64,000 nt of DNA from Epiperipatus broadwayi (GCA_028023455.1 JAQFVV010012396.1:22382750-22446749), one strand, 5' to 3'; positions 1-14,790 are shown, numbered from the stretch's first letter. Program-made: numbers and translations. Notes: a model not told the origin generated them from the letters alone.

Positions 1-2174
1 GTTGCCACTTGCTTCATTTATCAGATTATCTAAACACTGCCACTTACTAATTTATTTTATTACATAAGGAAAAGATAAACAAAGGGAGGATATTAAATTA
101 TTAACTAATTTATTACGGGTTATAAATTTGTGATAAAAGAAAAGCTGTACTAGTTAGATTAAACAATGAAGACTGTGATTATTATTATTATTGTTTTATT
201 ATTAATCTAATTTCAGAGTAGTAAATTATGACACAAAATCCCTTATCATATTTTGCTACTTTATTTTAATTTAACCTTGAATAAATTTAAGAACCTGAGA
301 TTATTTTATCTGAGCTAGATAATTACTATTATTGTTATTATAGATAAAAGATTAATACTTTAATTGTTAAATGAGTCTTAGTGATTAGAAGTTGCAGAAG
401 TCATAAGAATACTATGTAGTTATTATATGTAATAGTAGTAAAAGGGGGGATAGTGTTCTTATGCCATTCAGGTGGTATCCTATGGGATATTATCTCAATG
501 CAATCTACTTTGTCACCTTATTTCCACTTCTAGTCTTATGAATTATAGAATAGTTATTTGAGTTAGTCTAAAACAGAACCTAAGTTAATTTTAAGAAACC
601 TGAGCTAGTAAAGTATTTAATTGAATATCTCATTAATTATTAGAGCTAGAACCCGGTGAGGCGATTTCACTATATTATATTATTTATTTTTGAGTGTAGT
701 GGAGCTACACATAGGAAAAGTTAGAATATATATATATATATAATGATTATGATTTAAAATATATGCACCCTGGTAAGTTGGAATTTTTTTTCTGAAGATA
801 GTTAATTAAATTAGCTATATGACATTGTAAAAGAACATCAAAATTAGATGTATTAATTTATTTTACTAAATAACTACAATTTAATTTAATGTAAAATTTA
901 CAAATTTAATTATAGTATTTAAAGAATAAGTTAATGGAAGAGCACTGATTCAATTGAAGCTTTGACTCTTGTGTAATAAGCATCATTAATATAGAATTCT
1001 GCTCCAAGGACTGCCCAAAAAGAAAGCACATCACCAATTTATTTATTTTTCCACATCATTCTTTCCATTGGTCAGCTCTTCAAGTCTATGCAAATCTTCC
1101 TGTCTCTTATGTTGCACAATAATATGTAGCAAAAATAAACATATGTACGGAATTGTCAGCCTTCAGTAATTAACCCACACATTTATCTTAAATATATATA
1201 TTTTTCTATGATAAAAATTGTTTGGATGCATAAAAACTAGTAACAGAAGATATGGTTATTAAAATAAACTAAAATGTGTTTATCATCACTTCTTTGTAAC
1301 CACTATTTTGATTTACAATTGACTATTCACTATAATGATTTTTAAAAAAAAATTTTTTTTTTTGGTGGCCATATTGTAATACTGAGGATGTAAAGCATTG
1401 CTACCCAAGAGCAAAATATCAATTTTTGTGTTGAAATTGCAAAGTACAGAGTTTATTCATAATATATAATACAGTATACAATATTAAAGTGATGTATCCA
1501 ATAATTTGATTATAAACCTGAAATATAATTGAAAAGTTCAGTACAGTATTTAATTTTCATACAATTCCTTGCAAGATAATTGGTCTTTCATTAATGACAC
1601 ATCCAAAGTAAAGATTTTCATTGTTAATGATTACAAAACCAAAAAAAAAGTTTCAATACAATAAAAAGTCAAAATTATATTCTGATGATGTATAAAAATC
1701 ACATATTTTAATACAGTATTAATTTATAAAGTGTGCCCATTAGTTTAAAAATTGTACTCTGCAATTATTCATTTTTATGGATCAAAATTCTTATAAATAT
1801 TAGTTGACTTGCAGCAAAAATTATGATAATTTTTTTGTAATTTAGTTATAATTATTTTTAAAAATGATGTAATAGATTATGAAATTAATAATGAACTTTT
1901 TCTGAGCAATAATTACAAAATCTAAATTAAATATAACACTTAATCCATTTACTTAATTTTAAAACATTTCATAATTTGTTTTATAATAGCTGACGTTATA
2001 GCTAATGTATAAAAATAAAAAAATAAATACCAAAAAATTTATTTGGCATAAAACTAAAAACAAATTTTGGTCATATACTATTAGCAGTTAATTTTAAATT
2101 ATATACAATGTAAATATTAGCTAAAGTATTTGGTCAATCAGTTTTGGATTAAAATCTTTATGAATGCTAATTTC
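1..2174. other. AT-rich intergenic DNA, no gene seen
   Basis: I see no coding region. There is a short TA run near 725-742. A polypurine tract (six G after AAA) lies at 441-450 and is followed by a somewhat less AT-rich stretch to about 720. That stretch could be an old LTR, but no second LTR, primer-binding site or pol remnant was found. Confidence 0.5.
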
Positions 2175-2766
2175 AATCAACTGATGATTACTGGTTTAGC
2201 ATGAAATATGTTATTGGTGATTATTTATCATTTTGACATATATGTGTTCAAGTATATAAGATAGAGTGATGAGTGGTAGGTCATATGAAAGTCTGTGTTC
2301 ATATACCCTTTATATTACATATATTGATCCAGGTATATAATAAGCCTGTATTTCAGTTATTAAATAGTAGAGATGTCTGCACATCCCTTGTATATATATT
2401 AAATGGATTATGTCCTGTACATGAGAGGTCAGATTGACTTTAGAACAACAAGAATGTGACAAGAATCTCAGCCTCAGGGTGGCCTTTGAGTGTTCCATCA
2501 TCAGATTTTTAATTGGATGGATGGTTAAAGAGTTGGGAGTAAAGAGTGGATTGAAGCATGTCCATTATAGTATGAATATTGGTTATCTTAATATATATCT
2601 GAGCATTTATTGCATATATGTGTAGAGATGATAATCTGGACCAACTGATTATTGCTAGTTAAGCATGAAATATGTATATTCCATGATTACTTATCTTTTC
2701 AACATATATATGTTCAAGTGTATCAGTGATATGATATTAGTGGTCAGTGGTAGATCATGCAGTTAA
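2175..2766. repeat. diverged direct repeat pair
   Basis: About 115-130 bp is repeated in the same orientation at 2175-2292 and 2636-2766. Both copies contain, in order, an AACTGAT block, an AAGCATGAAATATGT-like block, ACATATATGTTCAAGT-like sequence and GTGGTAG(A/G)TCAT. The copies are old, with many substitutions and small indels. The spacer encodes only chance ORFs on both strands. The source element is not recognised. Confidence 0.6.
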
Positions 2767-4357
2767 TAATAAATTTTGTATGATGAAAATAGAATATAAA
2801 TATATTGAAAAAGATTTATATCTTTAATATTTATTTTACCAGTTTATATCTCTGTTTTTCAAGTAGAACACTATTTAAAAAATTTCTAAGTCATTTAATA
2901 AAAAAGACCCTACACTTAATATAATGTGAAATCACATGGAAAAAAAGCATACTTGTATAAAAAGTGTTGTTTATGTAGATCTACATAACACACATTGTAA
3001 AGAAAAGCTTTAAATATTGATTATAATATGCAAACACAGAATGCATTAGATATATATTTTTCTTTTTTTCATATGTTAGAATTTTTATTTTTTTAAATTA
3101 ACTGTATTGTTACAAATCCTTAATGTATAGTTCTATAATTTGGCTACTCTTACTCTTTTAATAAATAACAAGTTTTCGTGGTCACAGCAATACAGTTAAA
3201 TGAGTTATTATTAAACATTTCTTTTTTATTTCTAAAAATTTGACAGAAAAAAATGTGGTTTTTTTTTCAGTGCAATAGTTAACAATTCTGTGGAAAAATA
3301 TAAAAATTATCAACTATGAACTTTCTTTTTCTTGGGCCTTTTTTCTGTACTTTTCATAGTGAAATAACAATTTTTAAATAATATTGAAAAAAAAACTTTT
3401 ATGTTTATAGATAAATGCATTTTCAAATGCAATCTTAGAAGCAAACTATAGATCAAAAATAATTGTAAATTTTAAGATATTCTAACTTCAATAAATAATG
3501 TAGTATTTAGCCAACACTTTGGATAAAGATACCTCACATGGAATCATTAATCAATCAGAAATTAATTCAACTGGATGAAAAAAAAATCAACAAGACTGAA
3601 GAGAAGAATCTGACATCACAAACCTGAAGAAATTAATTTTGTATAATGAGGCCACAAACAACACTTTGGAAGAATTTGACTCTGACATAAACCACTACAT
3701 CAAATCTAAAAATGCTTAACATCAATGAATGACTAATATGCTGCATTAACAAACAGTAAAAGAAGCAAGCCAACCATTTTATATTAGATTTATTTTTAAA
3801 ATTCTTCAATGATCAACACTTGATGTACTCATTGAAAACATGATTATTAAAGGATTTAAAAGATGATGATAGACGTTTAGAATGAAGAAATGATTATTCA
3901 AAAGATTGGATCATAATAAATGCTGACTGGGTGGATTATAAGAAAGAACATCTTTAAGCCAAGTGGTTTTTTTTACATATGTTAAGTTGCATTATCTTGC
4001 TACATACATATTTTAAGTACACATATGATTAATATACATATAGCAAAGTTTTCATATGCATATATTATTCATCAGACTTTTTTTAACTAATATATATACT
4101 AGGTTGAGTTATATGTTATTACAATATTAACACTTTATGACAATTTTTATAGATTGAAATGAGTTATTTTTTTTTCTATGGAAAACCATTATAATCCCTT
4201 TTTTATATAGCCTTTTTGTTTCACACTGACTTTGCAGGACCAATTGTTTTTTGTGAGACAAAGTTGTATATATTGAATTAAATATTTTTATGGGTTAATA
4301 TTATAATAAAGAATAAAAATAAGGAGATATCTATGTAAATGGAGATATTTTTTGCTT
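2767..4357. other. AT-rich intergenic DNA, no gene seen
   Basis: The stretch is mostly A/T homopolymer-rich sequence. A slightly less AT-rich patch at about 3,500-3,960 has short open segments interrupted by many stops. It could be a very old element, but no domain is recognisable. Confidence 0.45.
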
Positions 4358-5150
4358 TTTGATGTTGTAAAAAGATTGACAATTACTAATAATTAACAAT
4401 CTTCCTGAGAATAAACATGTTTTCTCCACTAACTTATAGTAATTCTTTTATTGGTTTTTTTTTTTTGTTGTTGTTGAAAGAAAATAAATATTTTTTTTTA
4501 CTTCAAACCAATTTCTTAAATGACTATAAACACAGCAAACTATTTTATATGTGTGTGAGAACATGAAAAAATATTTTCTTAACATTCTGCAAATAATATT
4601 TTAAATTTCTCCAAAAAAATTTACAAGAGAATGAAATAGTTTCAGAAATTGTTAATATAATAAAACATAGAAAAAAGGATTATTATATTCATGTAAACAG
4701 AGGTAATTTGGTGACTGTTGACATTGCCAGGAAACTATCAATTACCGCAAACTTACAAGCCGTCTGAGGCTAAGCATGTTTTATTTATTAACCTATAATA
4801 GCTCTTTTGATGATATTTTTTGTTGAAATGATTACATGAATATAATCTTTTTATTTCTATTCTTTATTATAATAACAGTTCATGAAAATATTTAATTCTC
4901 ATATACAACTCTCTCAAAAAGATAAAATATTATTTTGAAAATGTCAAAAACGATGGTATCCTTTCATATTATCACTCCTATCAAAATAACTTTCTGGGTT
5001 TATATCCATTTAACAACTTGAGTTTGAAGTATAAGAGAGCATCCATTTAGTTCAACAAAAAACATAAAAAAGGAGCTATCATAGATTAAACCTTGTTTAA
5101 CCTCATGGAGGTCATCAGTTAATAGCAGTTAATAATTTCCTGGTAACATC
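4358..5150. repeat. old repeat family, two direct copies and one inverted copy
   Basis: Three diverged copies of a ~70-95 bp motif occur: about 4,358-4,452 (+), 4,717-4,812 (+) and 5,083-5,150 (-). Shared landmarks are TTGA(C/T)(A/G)TTG, a central CAATTAC-like block, CTGAG and CATGTTTT. The inverted pair could pair as a fold-back about 430 bp long. There is no coding content. Confidence 0.45.
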
Positions 5151-7351
5151 AAAAAACAAGGGATATAATCTTATTTCTATTCTTTTTATATATATTTAAT
5201 ATTTTCATAGTTATTATGAAGTAAATAAAATAGTTTTTGAGGATGTATATATATTTAAAATAAATTACATAAAACTTTTTTTAAAAAAAAAATAAAACTT
5301 TTAAATGATTGGATAACATTTACATCAAAATTAATTAAAAATAATTGGAATAGCTTTGCATTTTAAAAATAATATTGGAAATATAGGATTATTCCACATT
5401 TTTTAAAACTTAATAATGTGAGAAAAAATTTTAGAATATGAATTATAAAATAATAAAAATAAAGATTATTAAAGACCAATAAATTTATTTTGTATAAAAA
5501 TAAAATTAATATATATATAATAAAATAAAAAGATTAATTTTATTAAATTAAAAAGTATACTTAGAAAAATATTATTATATATAAAATGAAAATTCTAGAA
5601 AAAAATATTAGAAAATATATACAAAGAAAATTAATATTTTGATTGAGAAACAAAGATAATGATATATATATATAATAAAAAAAGTATAACATGATATTAA
5701 TTATTAATAAAAATAAATTTGTTATTAACTAAATGTAAAATGTAATAATGATGAAAGTATAATATTAAAAAAAAAAAAATATATTTGATATAAACTAATA
5801 AGGAAAAAATATTAGAAGTATAAAATGAATCTTTAATTAATTATTGATTATTAATTAATTAATTATTGATTATTTATATGGTACAATTAAATTATATAAG
5901 TATTGAATCAGATGACAAAATTAAATTTGATGAGGTAAAGTATAGAACCAATAATATTACTATAAAAGAAGATAGTCAATGGTGAAAAAAAACAAATAAT
6001 TAATTATGATAAAGTAAGATTAATTAGGCAAATAAATTAAAAATAGAATAATTTTACAATTTCAAATGTTGAGAAAACCTGGATTTATAATAGTAAAATG
6101 GAACAAGTAACAAATAAAGAACAGTTTATATAAATAAAGTTGAAAATATAAAATAATAATAAAATAATATAATAACATCTAAATTCTATAATAATGATAA
6201 TACAAATAAATTTTCTATATTGAATTAAAAAAAAATAGATGGTAGTAAAATAAATAATATATATAGTCAATTTAAAATTCATAAAACAAATGTTCATTTA
6301 AACTAATAATAAATAATAAACATGCATATATAAACATGCATATTTTGTAAAATATTTCTAAATGATTATAATAAAATGCAAATTTTTTTAACAATGATAA
6401 TACAATTAATAATTCACATGATTTTATTACTGAATTAAATACTTTTTAAATCAATAATAAATATAAAAAAAAAAATTAGATTTGCTAAATTGATGTTATT
6501 AAGCTTACAATTACAAATATCAATAATGCTACAAAAACATGCAAAAAGATAAATATATAGAGGGAAAAGACTAATTATTTGGAACAATCACTAATATGTA
6601 ATGTGCAAATATTGTATCTTAAATACCAAAAAATTATATTAAAAACAAATTTGATGTACTATCATAGGTACTAAATTTAAGTCATTGTTTAGTTAGTATA
6701 TGTATTAGAATTTGAATATAAATATTTTAATAAAACTAAATACCATGATTTTTAAAAGTGATAATAAATAGTGAATTATTTTATGAATATATAATAATAT
6801 AAAATTCAAAATGAAATAGAAAGCAAATAATAATATTAATAATATACATATATTCTCATATATAAAATTTATATTTTCTCTGTTTCTGATTGGTGAATGT
6901 ATGAATGTTTCACCATAAGGCTGTCACATATCAAATTCACAACCTGACATGGATGAATTTCACAACTACTCTGCTATTAATAACTAAACCATGAGTTGTT
7001 CAAAACTGTCACATATCAAATATATCCAGTATATATTTAATACTTTAAATTTAGCTTTATTAATACCTTGTTGGATGCATTTCTGAACTATACTAACCAG
7101 GTTGAATTGTTCCAAACATTTTTTTTTAATTATGAATTTCGTACACTTATTTACATAATATTAAAATCTTTTTTTGTTTAATTTACAATAATTTTTTTAA
7201 AAAAAATTGTTAAAGCAATCAATTCAAAAGAACTATTACAAAAACAATGGCCATATTATAAAAAGTATTATGTTTATAATGCTGTTATTCCATAATGCTG
7301 TTATTAACCATAATTTTTTATGAAGCAGTTGTTTTTAATCATTACCTTTTG
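5151..7351. other. extremely AT-rich stretch
   Basis: From about 5,160 to 6,880 the sequence is almost entirely A and T, with TAATAAA-like runs, short TA tracts and a TTAATTAATTATTGATTA block near 5,830-5,880. I see no gene, RNA or transposon domain. Such composition suits scaffold attachment or simply degenerate microsatellite, but the sequence alone does not decide. Confidence 0.5.
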
Positions 7352-7445
7352 TTTAATTTAAGCTTGTGGTTAAGACCTGCAGAGGTCGCTACTATCGCAT
7401 TTTATGCGCACATTCTTGAGGTTACAGCCTTAGTAAATATTAATT
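7352..7445 (+). repeat. M3 element fragment
   Basis: This matches the right half of the M3 fold-back at 35,155-35,245. It reads AAGCTTGTGGTTAA, CCTGCAGAGGTC, a CTACTATCGCATTTTATGC-like block, then GAGGTTACAGCC and TAGTAAATATT, the terminal inverted repeat. Only one arm remains. GACCT-GCAG-AGGTC forms a short palindrome within it. Confidence 0.65.
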
Positions 7446-10400
7446 AAATCTTAAAAAAAATTGTTAAGGTAACCAATTTTAAAAAAGACAATCTTTTCAA
7501 TGCTGGGTGCATCTGATATATATATATATATAAATATAACAGAGCATACATATACTGTGTATATAAAAATAAATGTACTATATAATAGGATTAGAATGAT
7601 TTAAAATATTTAAAAATATATTTAGAAAATAATTAAGACAAAAAAATAATATTTTATATTAATATTCTAAAATATACATTTATTAGAATAAAATTTAAAT
7701 ATTTTTTTTTATGTTGAATAAAAAGTAATTCAATTTTATTTTTAGTTTAGAATTAGAATCTTATAAAAAAGTAATTACAGTAAATTTTAATGAAATTATT
7801 TGTGACATTTAAAAAAAAGAAGATGTTATACAAATAAGTTTGCAATAATAAAATCAGTATTTTGTAAAATTAGGAGTTAAAAAGAATTATTATTTAATAC
7901 ATTTTTTTTATTTATAAAATTGTAAAATATTATTTTTATAAAACTTCTGTATATTTGCATTTTATGTTGATATATTTTTGTGTACATTTTTATAGACATG
8001 GTTTTGTAGTATTTTGTAATATTTATCTTGAAAAATATTAAATTAACAAAAGTTTATTATATGTGGAAATAATATGTAATATATTTTGTTCATATTAAAT
8101 AAATTTATTTAAAGGATTTAGTTTAATAAAAATAAGATTAGGAAAGAAATCAAAATGTGTTTTTGGATTCTTATATATTGTAAAAGATGAAAAGATCCAC
8201 CTTTTCCTTCAAAGTGGCATTTATGTTTAAAAATTTTTTTTTCTTTAATTTGGCTTTGATGTAGGGGTTTGTATAAAGTTTGTGGTTGTTGGTTGTTGTT
8301 ATTTAGTTCATTTTACTTTATTGTGATGTGTGCCTTTAATGGTGATTGTGGAGTTTAAATAGCAATGATAATATATAAATTTGTATTTGTCTGTGTATAT
8401 AAATATTATATATAAATAATAGCATAAAAAACTGCTACTATATATTTATCTTGTATTTTTATTTTTGGTAATGGTTTATGATATAATTTTATTGTTATTG
8501 CTTATTTATTTATTTTTGTGAACTGCAAAACTGATTTTTTATGTAATATTTTTTTTTATTATTAGTATTTTTTTTAATACTTAAAAAAGATCAACAATTG
8601 TTGTGTCAAAGGTTTTTAAGTTAGTGCATGGAGGTTTTAAACAATGGAAAGAAATTACTATAGCAATAAATAATAAAAATCATGACCATTAAAAAAAAAG
8701 AATGAAGCAAGAACTTTACTTTGACTAATTGACAATTTCTTCTTTTGGCATAAATAATACAACTATTGGACCAAGATACAGCATCAGAATATCAGGCTAG
8801 TACTATAGATTACTTTTTGTGGCATTTTCCCTCTGCCTATTTTATTTCACTATCACAATCCTGTGAAACAATTAATTACCAAGCAAGCATCTATAAAGCA
8901 AACATCGAAATAAATAGCTATTTTAACCTTTAAGATTCTTTTAATAATTCTAAACTAAATGACCAAATCAATTATTTCTACAGCTAATTTATCAACCCAG
9001 ATACTATAAAGGAAATGCTAGGAATTAATTGCTTAAACAGAAAGTATATGTTATGTACTCATGCGTTTGCCAATATATATATATTAAAAGTTATTTCAAC
9101 CACTACGAAATGTCCAGACAATAACACTTCAACTAAACAGTAAACTGTAAACCATGAGGAAATTTAAGATCATATGGGGTAACTAAATTGATATTTTTTT
9201 AAAAATTATTCATTTTTTAAATAAAGTTTATTATTAATATTTTTTATTATTTTAAAATTTCATTTAAAATAGATGTTATATTTATCTAGATAACTTGGTA
9301 TTTAATCGGTCAGTATGATTTAAAGTATATTGGTTTTATAAATTATACCAAAAGCTATTTACTAATAAAATTATTTTTTTTCTTTTTAGTCATAAATATT
9401 ATATGCAAAAATTGCATAAACAGATTGATTATAATCTTTCTTTTTAGACAAATGTCTACATATATTATATTTATTTGTTAGTAAAAAAAAAAAATGGTTG
9501 TATTTTAATTTAAATGCATTGCATATATATACATTTGCTAAACATAAAAGTGTGCATGATTTAAATTGGGATTTAAAGTTAAATATAATATTATTTGTTT
9601 GCATAGAAGTTATTTACATTATATGTATAATATATTAAATTTGTGTCTACAAATTTATAATTGTTTAATGATTTTCTTCACCAATTGATTTTTTTTTAAA
9701 ATTTTATTGTTAGATGTGTTTTAAAAGGATAAAACAGGTTATAGTTATTTAATATAGAAGTTACAGATAGATATTCCAGCATGCGTTATATAGGAGTCAT
9801 TTATATATTATATTGTTTATCTATAAGGGTTACATAATACAGGTCATATATATATATATATTTCATGGTAAGCATTTAATGAAGCCAAGATTAATAAAGT
9901 TATGAATTGAGATGTTGAATTTGCAGGCTACGATGAAAGCTTTTTATAAATAATAAGCACAAATAGTTGGTGCTCACAGTATAAAAAAAGTATGATCCAA
10001 TGTAAATGAAGCAAATAAATATATTTATAGCATAGTGGGGAAAGAATTCTTATTATATTTTGTGTTGATGCTTTGTTAAATGATCCAACCTTGAGAAGCA
10101 TATCTATAGTATTAAATTATTACTTAAACAAACTACTGATCAAGTTATCATTTTTTTTATTTTATTAGAATTGTATATATGATAATTGATTAATGATTCC
10201 TATGCAAACATAAATTCCAATTCATGCTCATTGATCATAAGTATTTTCATTTGACTCATGTTTAATAAAATTGGGAATTTGAAAAGTGAACTGATTTTGT
10301 ATATTCTTACATATATTTATTGCTATTTCAAAAGATCTAACCACAATTTAAAATAAAGCATATATCAATTGTTTTATAAGAAATGACTTGGTGTTTTATT

Positions 10401-10703
10401 TAAATTTATTAACTCTTAAATTGTTATTTTTGTTTAGATCCTGTTGCTAATTTATTTGGTCAAAATGCTATTTATGGTTTTTGGATGTAGTATGCACCAT
10501 CTCTTGGTCAATTTTGGTTGCAATTTCTTCATTTTAGGCTTATTTTATAGGAAATTCAAAATTTAAAATTGTAGTTCTAAAAACGTCTGCATATAGTGTT
10601 ATATTTTGCAAAAAAAAAAATCCAATTTTCTTTGCTGGCTATTGGTGCTTAGACCAGTCTCTTTTCTCTGATTGGATGCCTGCCAAATCTGGAAATTGTC
10701 TTG
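7446..10703. other. AT-rich intergenic DNA, no gene seen
   Basis: There is a short (TA)n at about 7,518-7,533, many homopolymers, and a slightly G+C-richer part at 8,700-9,180 with no recognisable product. The minus-strand ORF at 9,386-9,604 has no family features and looks like chance. Confidence 0.5.
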
Positions 10704-11340
10704 TAGGTGTTTCTAAATGACAAAGTCAGAAACTAAACAAAGATGTTCTACATGTTCATAATTGATTTTAAAGTAAATACGTATATTTATTGTAATTTTT
10801 TACATTCATAAATAAGATTTTACATTACTTTAACTAAATATAAAGTTTGATTTGGAAAATTGTAAATATTACAAAAAAAATATGTTTGTGCAAGTAATCT
10901 CTTTTCAAGACTAGTTGTTGATATCTAACAACTTTAATTTGAATAATAGGTGTTTCTACAGAAATCAAAATAAAATATTTTTTCACATTCGTATTTTGAA
11001 GTAAATAATTATATCTATCAAAATTTTTTACATTCATACATAAGATTTTACATTACTTTAACGAAATATACAGTTTGATTTGAAAATTTTTAAATATTAC
11101 AAGAAAAATATGTTTCGAGAAATGATCAGTAATGAAAACAATTAATGTTACTAACTATAATTAGGCATTTCTAAATGACAATTTCAGAACTGAAAATGAA
11201 ATGTAGTACACTTTCATATTTTGAAGTAAATAATTCATAAATAAGATTTTATATTACTTTATTAACATTTAAAGTGTGATTTGAAAAATTTTAAATATTA
11301 CAAAAAAAAAAATAAGCTTGGAAAAATGATAGTTCTTCAG
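10704..11340. repeat. three-copy tandem repeat, ~180-243 bp units
   Basis: Three diverged head-to-tail units start at 10,704, 10,947 and 11,162. Each opens with TAGG(T/C)(G/A)TTTCT. Each later carries ATTCATA(A/C)ATAAGATTTTA, TTACTTTA, and a TTTGATTTG-to-TAAATATTACAA block. The first two are 243 and 215 bp, and the third fades near 11,340. Chance ORFs only. Confidence 0.7.
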
Positions 11341-14300
11341 AAAAGTAAATTACTTGACAGCTACAGACTGAATAATGACACCACAGATTGGTTAAAATAT
11401 AATTCTTTTGTTTTACCACTGGCTATTTTTTAAACATTTTTTCTTATATTTTTCTTCAGTTATTAACATTATTTTTAATTTTTCATTATATTTAGCCAAT
11501 TTGAATCTAAAATTATTCAATTTTTAGAAGCTGAATTAAAAAATTCTGTGTATTTTAGATTAATATTTTAACAATAGAAACCAACTGGAAATGAAACTGA
11601 CAAATAATATTGTTCTCAGATTTAAGTAGTGGACCAATACAAAAATTAGACAAAGATTAAATAAGTTGAAGGAATCAGTTAAAGGATAATATCTTTATTT
11701 TCTCTTTTCAGTGCAGAAGTCATTAGTTAATTTGGGAGATTTACAATCAACTAAATGATAATATTGTGTTTTGTTAATCATTCATTTAAGCCATCATTAA
11801 TTGGCATATTAAGTCGTATAATCATTGTTTGTAAATATATGTTGGATTAAACAATATTCCCATTGCTTACAATTTGTATTTTAATAAATAATCAAATCAT
11901 CAATCAAGTTAATCCTGAAAGTAAACCATTTAATATGTCTTTATGATTGTTCTAAAGAATCCAGGTTTATTTTACATATAGCTAGCCAAGGAAATGATTT
12001 GGGCAATAATTAAACCTCATTCATTTGTGCAAAACATATTTTCTATTGCATGGACATAATCTAACAACAATTGCCTACTCAAATTGGTAGGTTGTTCAAA
12101 TAAAAGCATAGCATCATAACCTAGTTCATTGTACTTTAAATTTATTGATTGGGTTAGTTTATACTTATGTATATACTTTAAGAAAATAAATCAAAACCTG
12201 AGATGCATTATAATGGAAGTGAATAGTCCACGTCAATTAGCACACACAGAATAGGGTGATTTCATATCTTTTCATGCAAATATCACATTCCATTTCAATT
12301 TACTTCCCAACCATTAGGACAATTGGATGTTCCATTACAATATATTACTAAATTTTCTAGTTGTGTTTCATGTGCTTGAAAGTTTATGAAGCTTTATCAT
12401 TATTATTATTTATTTTAATCCATTTCAGGTTATAAGCCTTTAAGTTATTCCAAGCAATTAGAGTAAACAATCCATATCAATATAGCAACTGTTTTTCTCA
12501 TTCACCCATTTGATGTATGATTTCTTAAGAAGTATTTCAAAATCATATGAAATAGAATATAGGATTTCAACTGTAAATTTATTGTATTTTCTTCTGGTAA
12601 AATGATTAGAAAAAAATTACTTGGATACTTTATATTAGCAAAACACTATCTAAGTAACTTTGCTCTTTTCTATCTAAATTTAACATATATATCTGCATTC
12701 TATCCTGAATTATCATGCTATTTCAAAACTAATTTCCTGTTAAACGTTAAGGTTTCAAATGCATAAATAAAATAGATAAAACACATTTATTTATTTATTT
12801 CCTGACACTCATTTATTTCCTTTTAAAATAAAACTGTATTGAATACAAATCCTTGATCTCAAATTAATTGTAAGATTAATTTAATTTTTATGTTTCAACC
12901 TATAATAATAACTTAAAAAAGTGTTTTTAATTTATTTCAATTATATCAATTTCCTTTTTTGCCACGAAAGTATTAGTCAATACAGTAGTCATTTTAGCAT
13001 TGGCTTCAATTCCTATTTTTTTGCTTTAATCTTATATTTTTGTTCCATTGCCTCATCTCCCTTTGTTTAGAAAAATATAGATAAGTATGTAATATACATT
13101 ATTTTTATTCTTTTCATTTTACTTTTTAATGAAAGTCACAATTTCTCAAAGCATACCTGTAAATATTTTGGATTAACCCTGCGTGTACTTTCTTGGTAAT
13201 TTAATTTACTCCTAAGTATAATCATTAAATTAATACTATGGTAAATAACTTTCAAAATTTAAAAATGTTCTAGATGTATACCATGATGTTTTCTTTCTAA
13301 TTACACTAGAAATTTTTTTATAATCATTTATTATATTCTAGATCTCCTCCTAATTCATTAGTTTTGGGTTGAGTTAAAATTTTTCTATTTTTTTTTGTTT
13401 TTGCAATCATCTTAGTAACTGATTGACGATTGATAGTTTTTTAACTCTAATATTTTTAATATTTATTTTATATATTAATAACAGTATAGTACTCTTCCAG
13501 TTATCTTATTTAGCCATTATTAAATAGTATATATTTTGTGAACAATTGCCAATGACATCTTTTTTAAAAAATATCTATAATGAATCTATCTTTTGTTTTC
13601 TTTTTTTTTTTTTTTACAGATTTAATTACATGTCTCATATTTTTGAAAGGTTTTACTATGTAATCATTATTGATTCTATTTATTACATAGTTAAGTCAGA
13701 ACTTTAATCAATATAATATTTTACTTTTTTTAATCTAGCTAAGGATTTTCAAGGATATATAGTATATTTTTCAGGTAACATCTAATTGCAAATTCCTGAC
13801 AATTATTCAAATACATAGAATAAAAGATAACTTGCTAAACCAAAAAGTATAAGTGGAATATTTTAGTAAGTAATGCCTTCTGTATTATTTTTCTGTATAG
13901 AAAGAAATCTGGCAAGATCTCTGTATTTCAGCAAGATTTAAAAAACTATTTTACTATTACTATTATCTAATTTTCAATCACAGTAAGTGGTTAATACATC
14001 TTCTCTAAGTTTAGTTCAATATTTTTCATCCAGATCTTCATTTCTCCATATAACTTTAGAAAATGTAATTATCCCATTTATCCAACTCATCTCTTATTTT
14101 TTTGCTAAATCTTCATTCTCTTTGGAAACAGTATATGATTTTCATATTCTTATCAGTGCATTTTCCTTTCAGCCTTATTATATTAACATTATATTGAAAT
14201 TATTATAGATTAAGTTATCTGATTGAAAGATGACTTAGTAAACTAAGCTTAGATAAGTATGAGTTATTTCTAATAAACTTTCACCTTATCAATGATTAAT

Positions 14301-14491
14301 ATAATATATTTTAGAATATTCTTTTTAGAGAAGGATGTAGAGACATTGGTGATAATAACTGTAGTGGATTGTTTTAAAATATGGACTCTTACTGAAACTT
14401 ATTATCAGTATGTTATCTATTTGCTATTATACTTTTATCTTGTTCAATTATTATAAGTTTATTTCTTTAGAATTTTGTCTTATATTATTAT
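11341..14491. other. AT-rich intergenic DNA, no gene recognised
   Basis: The stretch 11,700-14,200 is slightly less AT-rich than its surroundings and has patches that look faintly coding on the minus strand (about 12,950-13,080 and 13,900-14,200). These are broken by many stops and I could not assign a family. A poly-T run lies at about 13,600-13,615. Confidence 0.4.
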
Positions 14492-14790
14492 GAAAATTGT
14501 TTTCAGAATATGTTGAATATATTAGATGAAGAATGTATTGAATATGGAATGAAGATTAATGTTGAAAAGACTACCTATTTATGAATAGGGAGAAATGCAA
14601 AAAAACTGCAAATTGAAATTCATGATAATATAGTTCAACAGGTTAAGGAATTTAGATATTTGGGTAGTTGGTTGAATGGGAATGGAAGTGGATGGTTATA
14701 AATTGGCATCTTAATAGCTAATGAGGTGAAATGAATTGCACTGATCATAAATCACAATAACATTTATGCAAGCAATAGCAAAGAAGTAAT
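14492..14790 (+). pseudogene. RTE-like LINE reverse transcriptase relic (fragment)
   Basis: The plus-strand translation from 14,492 is a diverged copy of the region just after the catalytic FADD of the element at 16,231-17,745. It shows FQNMLNILDEE, EYGMKINVEK, IGRNAKKLQIEIHD, VQQVKEFRYLGSWL. After a frame break, NEVK-stop-IALI follows at about 14,721-14,755, equivalent to the DEVKRRIAL segment of that copy. There is an in-frame stop inside the fragment (TGA at the KCLW position) and several more after the break. It is dead and truncated at both ends. Confidence 0.85.

Noticed and set aside
453-715. Solo LTR
   Set aside because: Only a polypurine tract and composition support it. No TG...CA boundaries with target duplication could be fixed.
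2310-2625. Overlapping ORFs on both strands between the direct repeats
   Set aside because: No motif, and mutual overlap on opposite strands is typical of chance frames.
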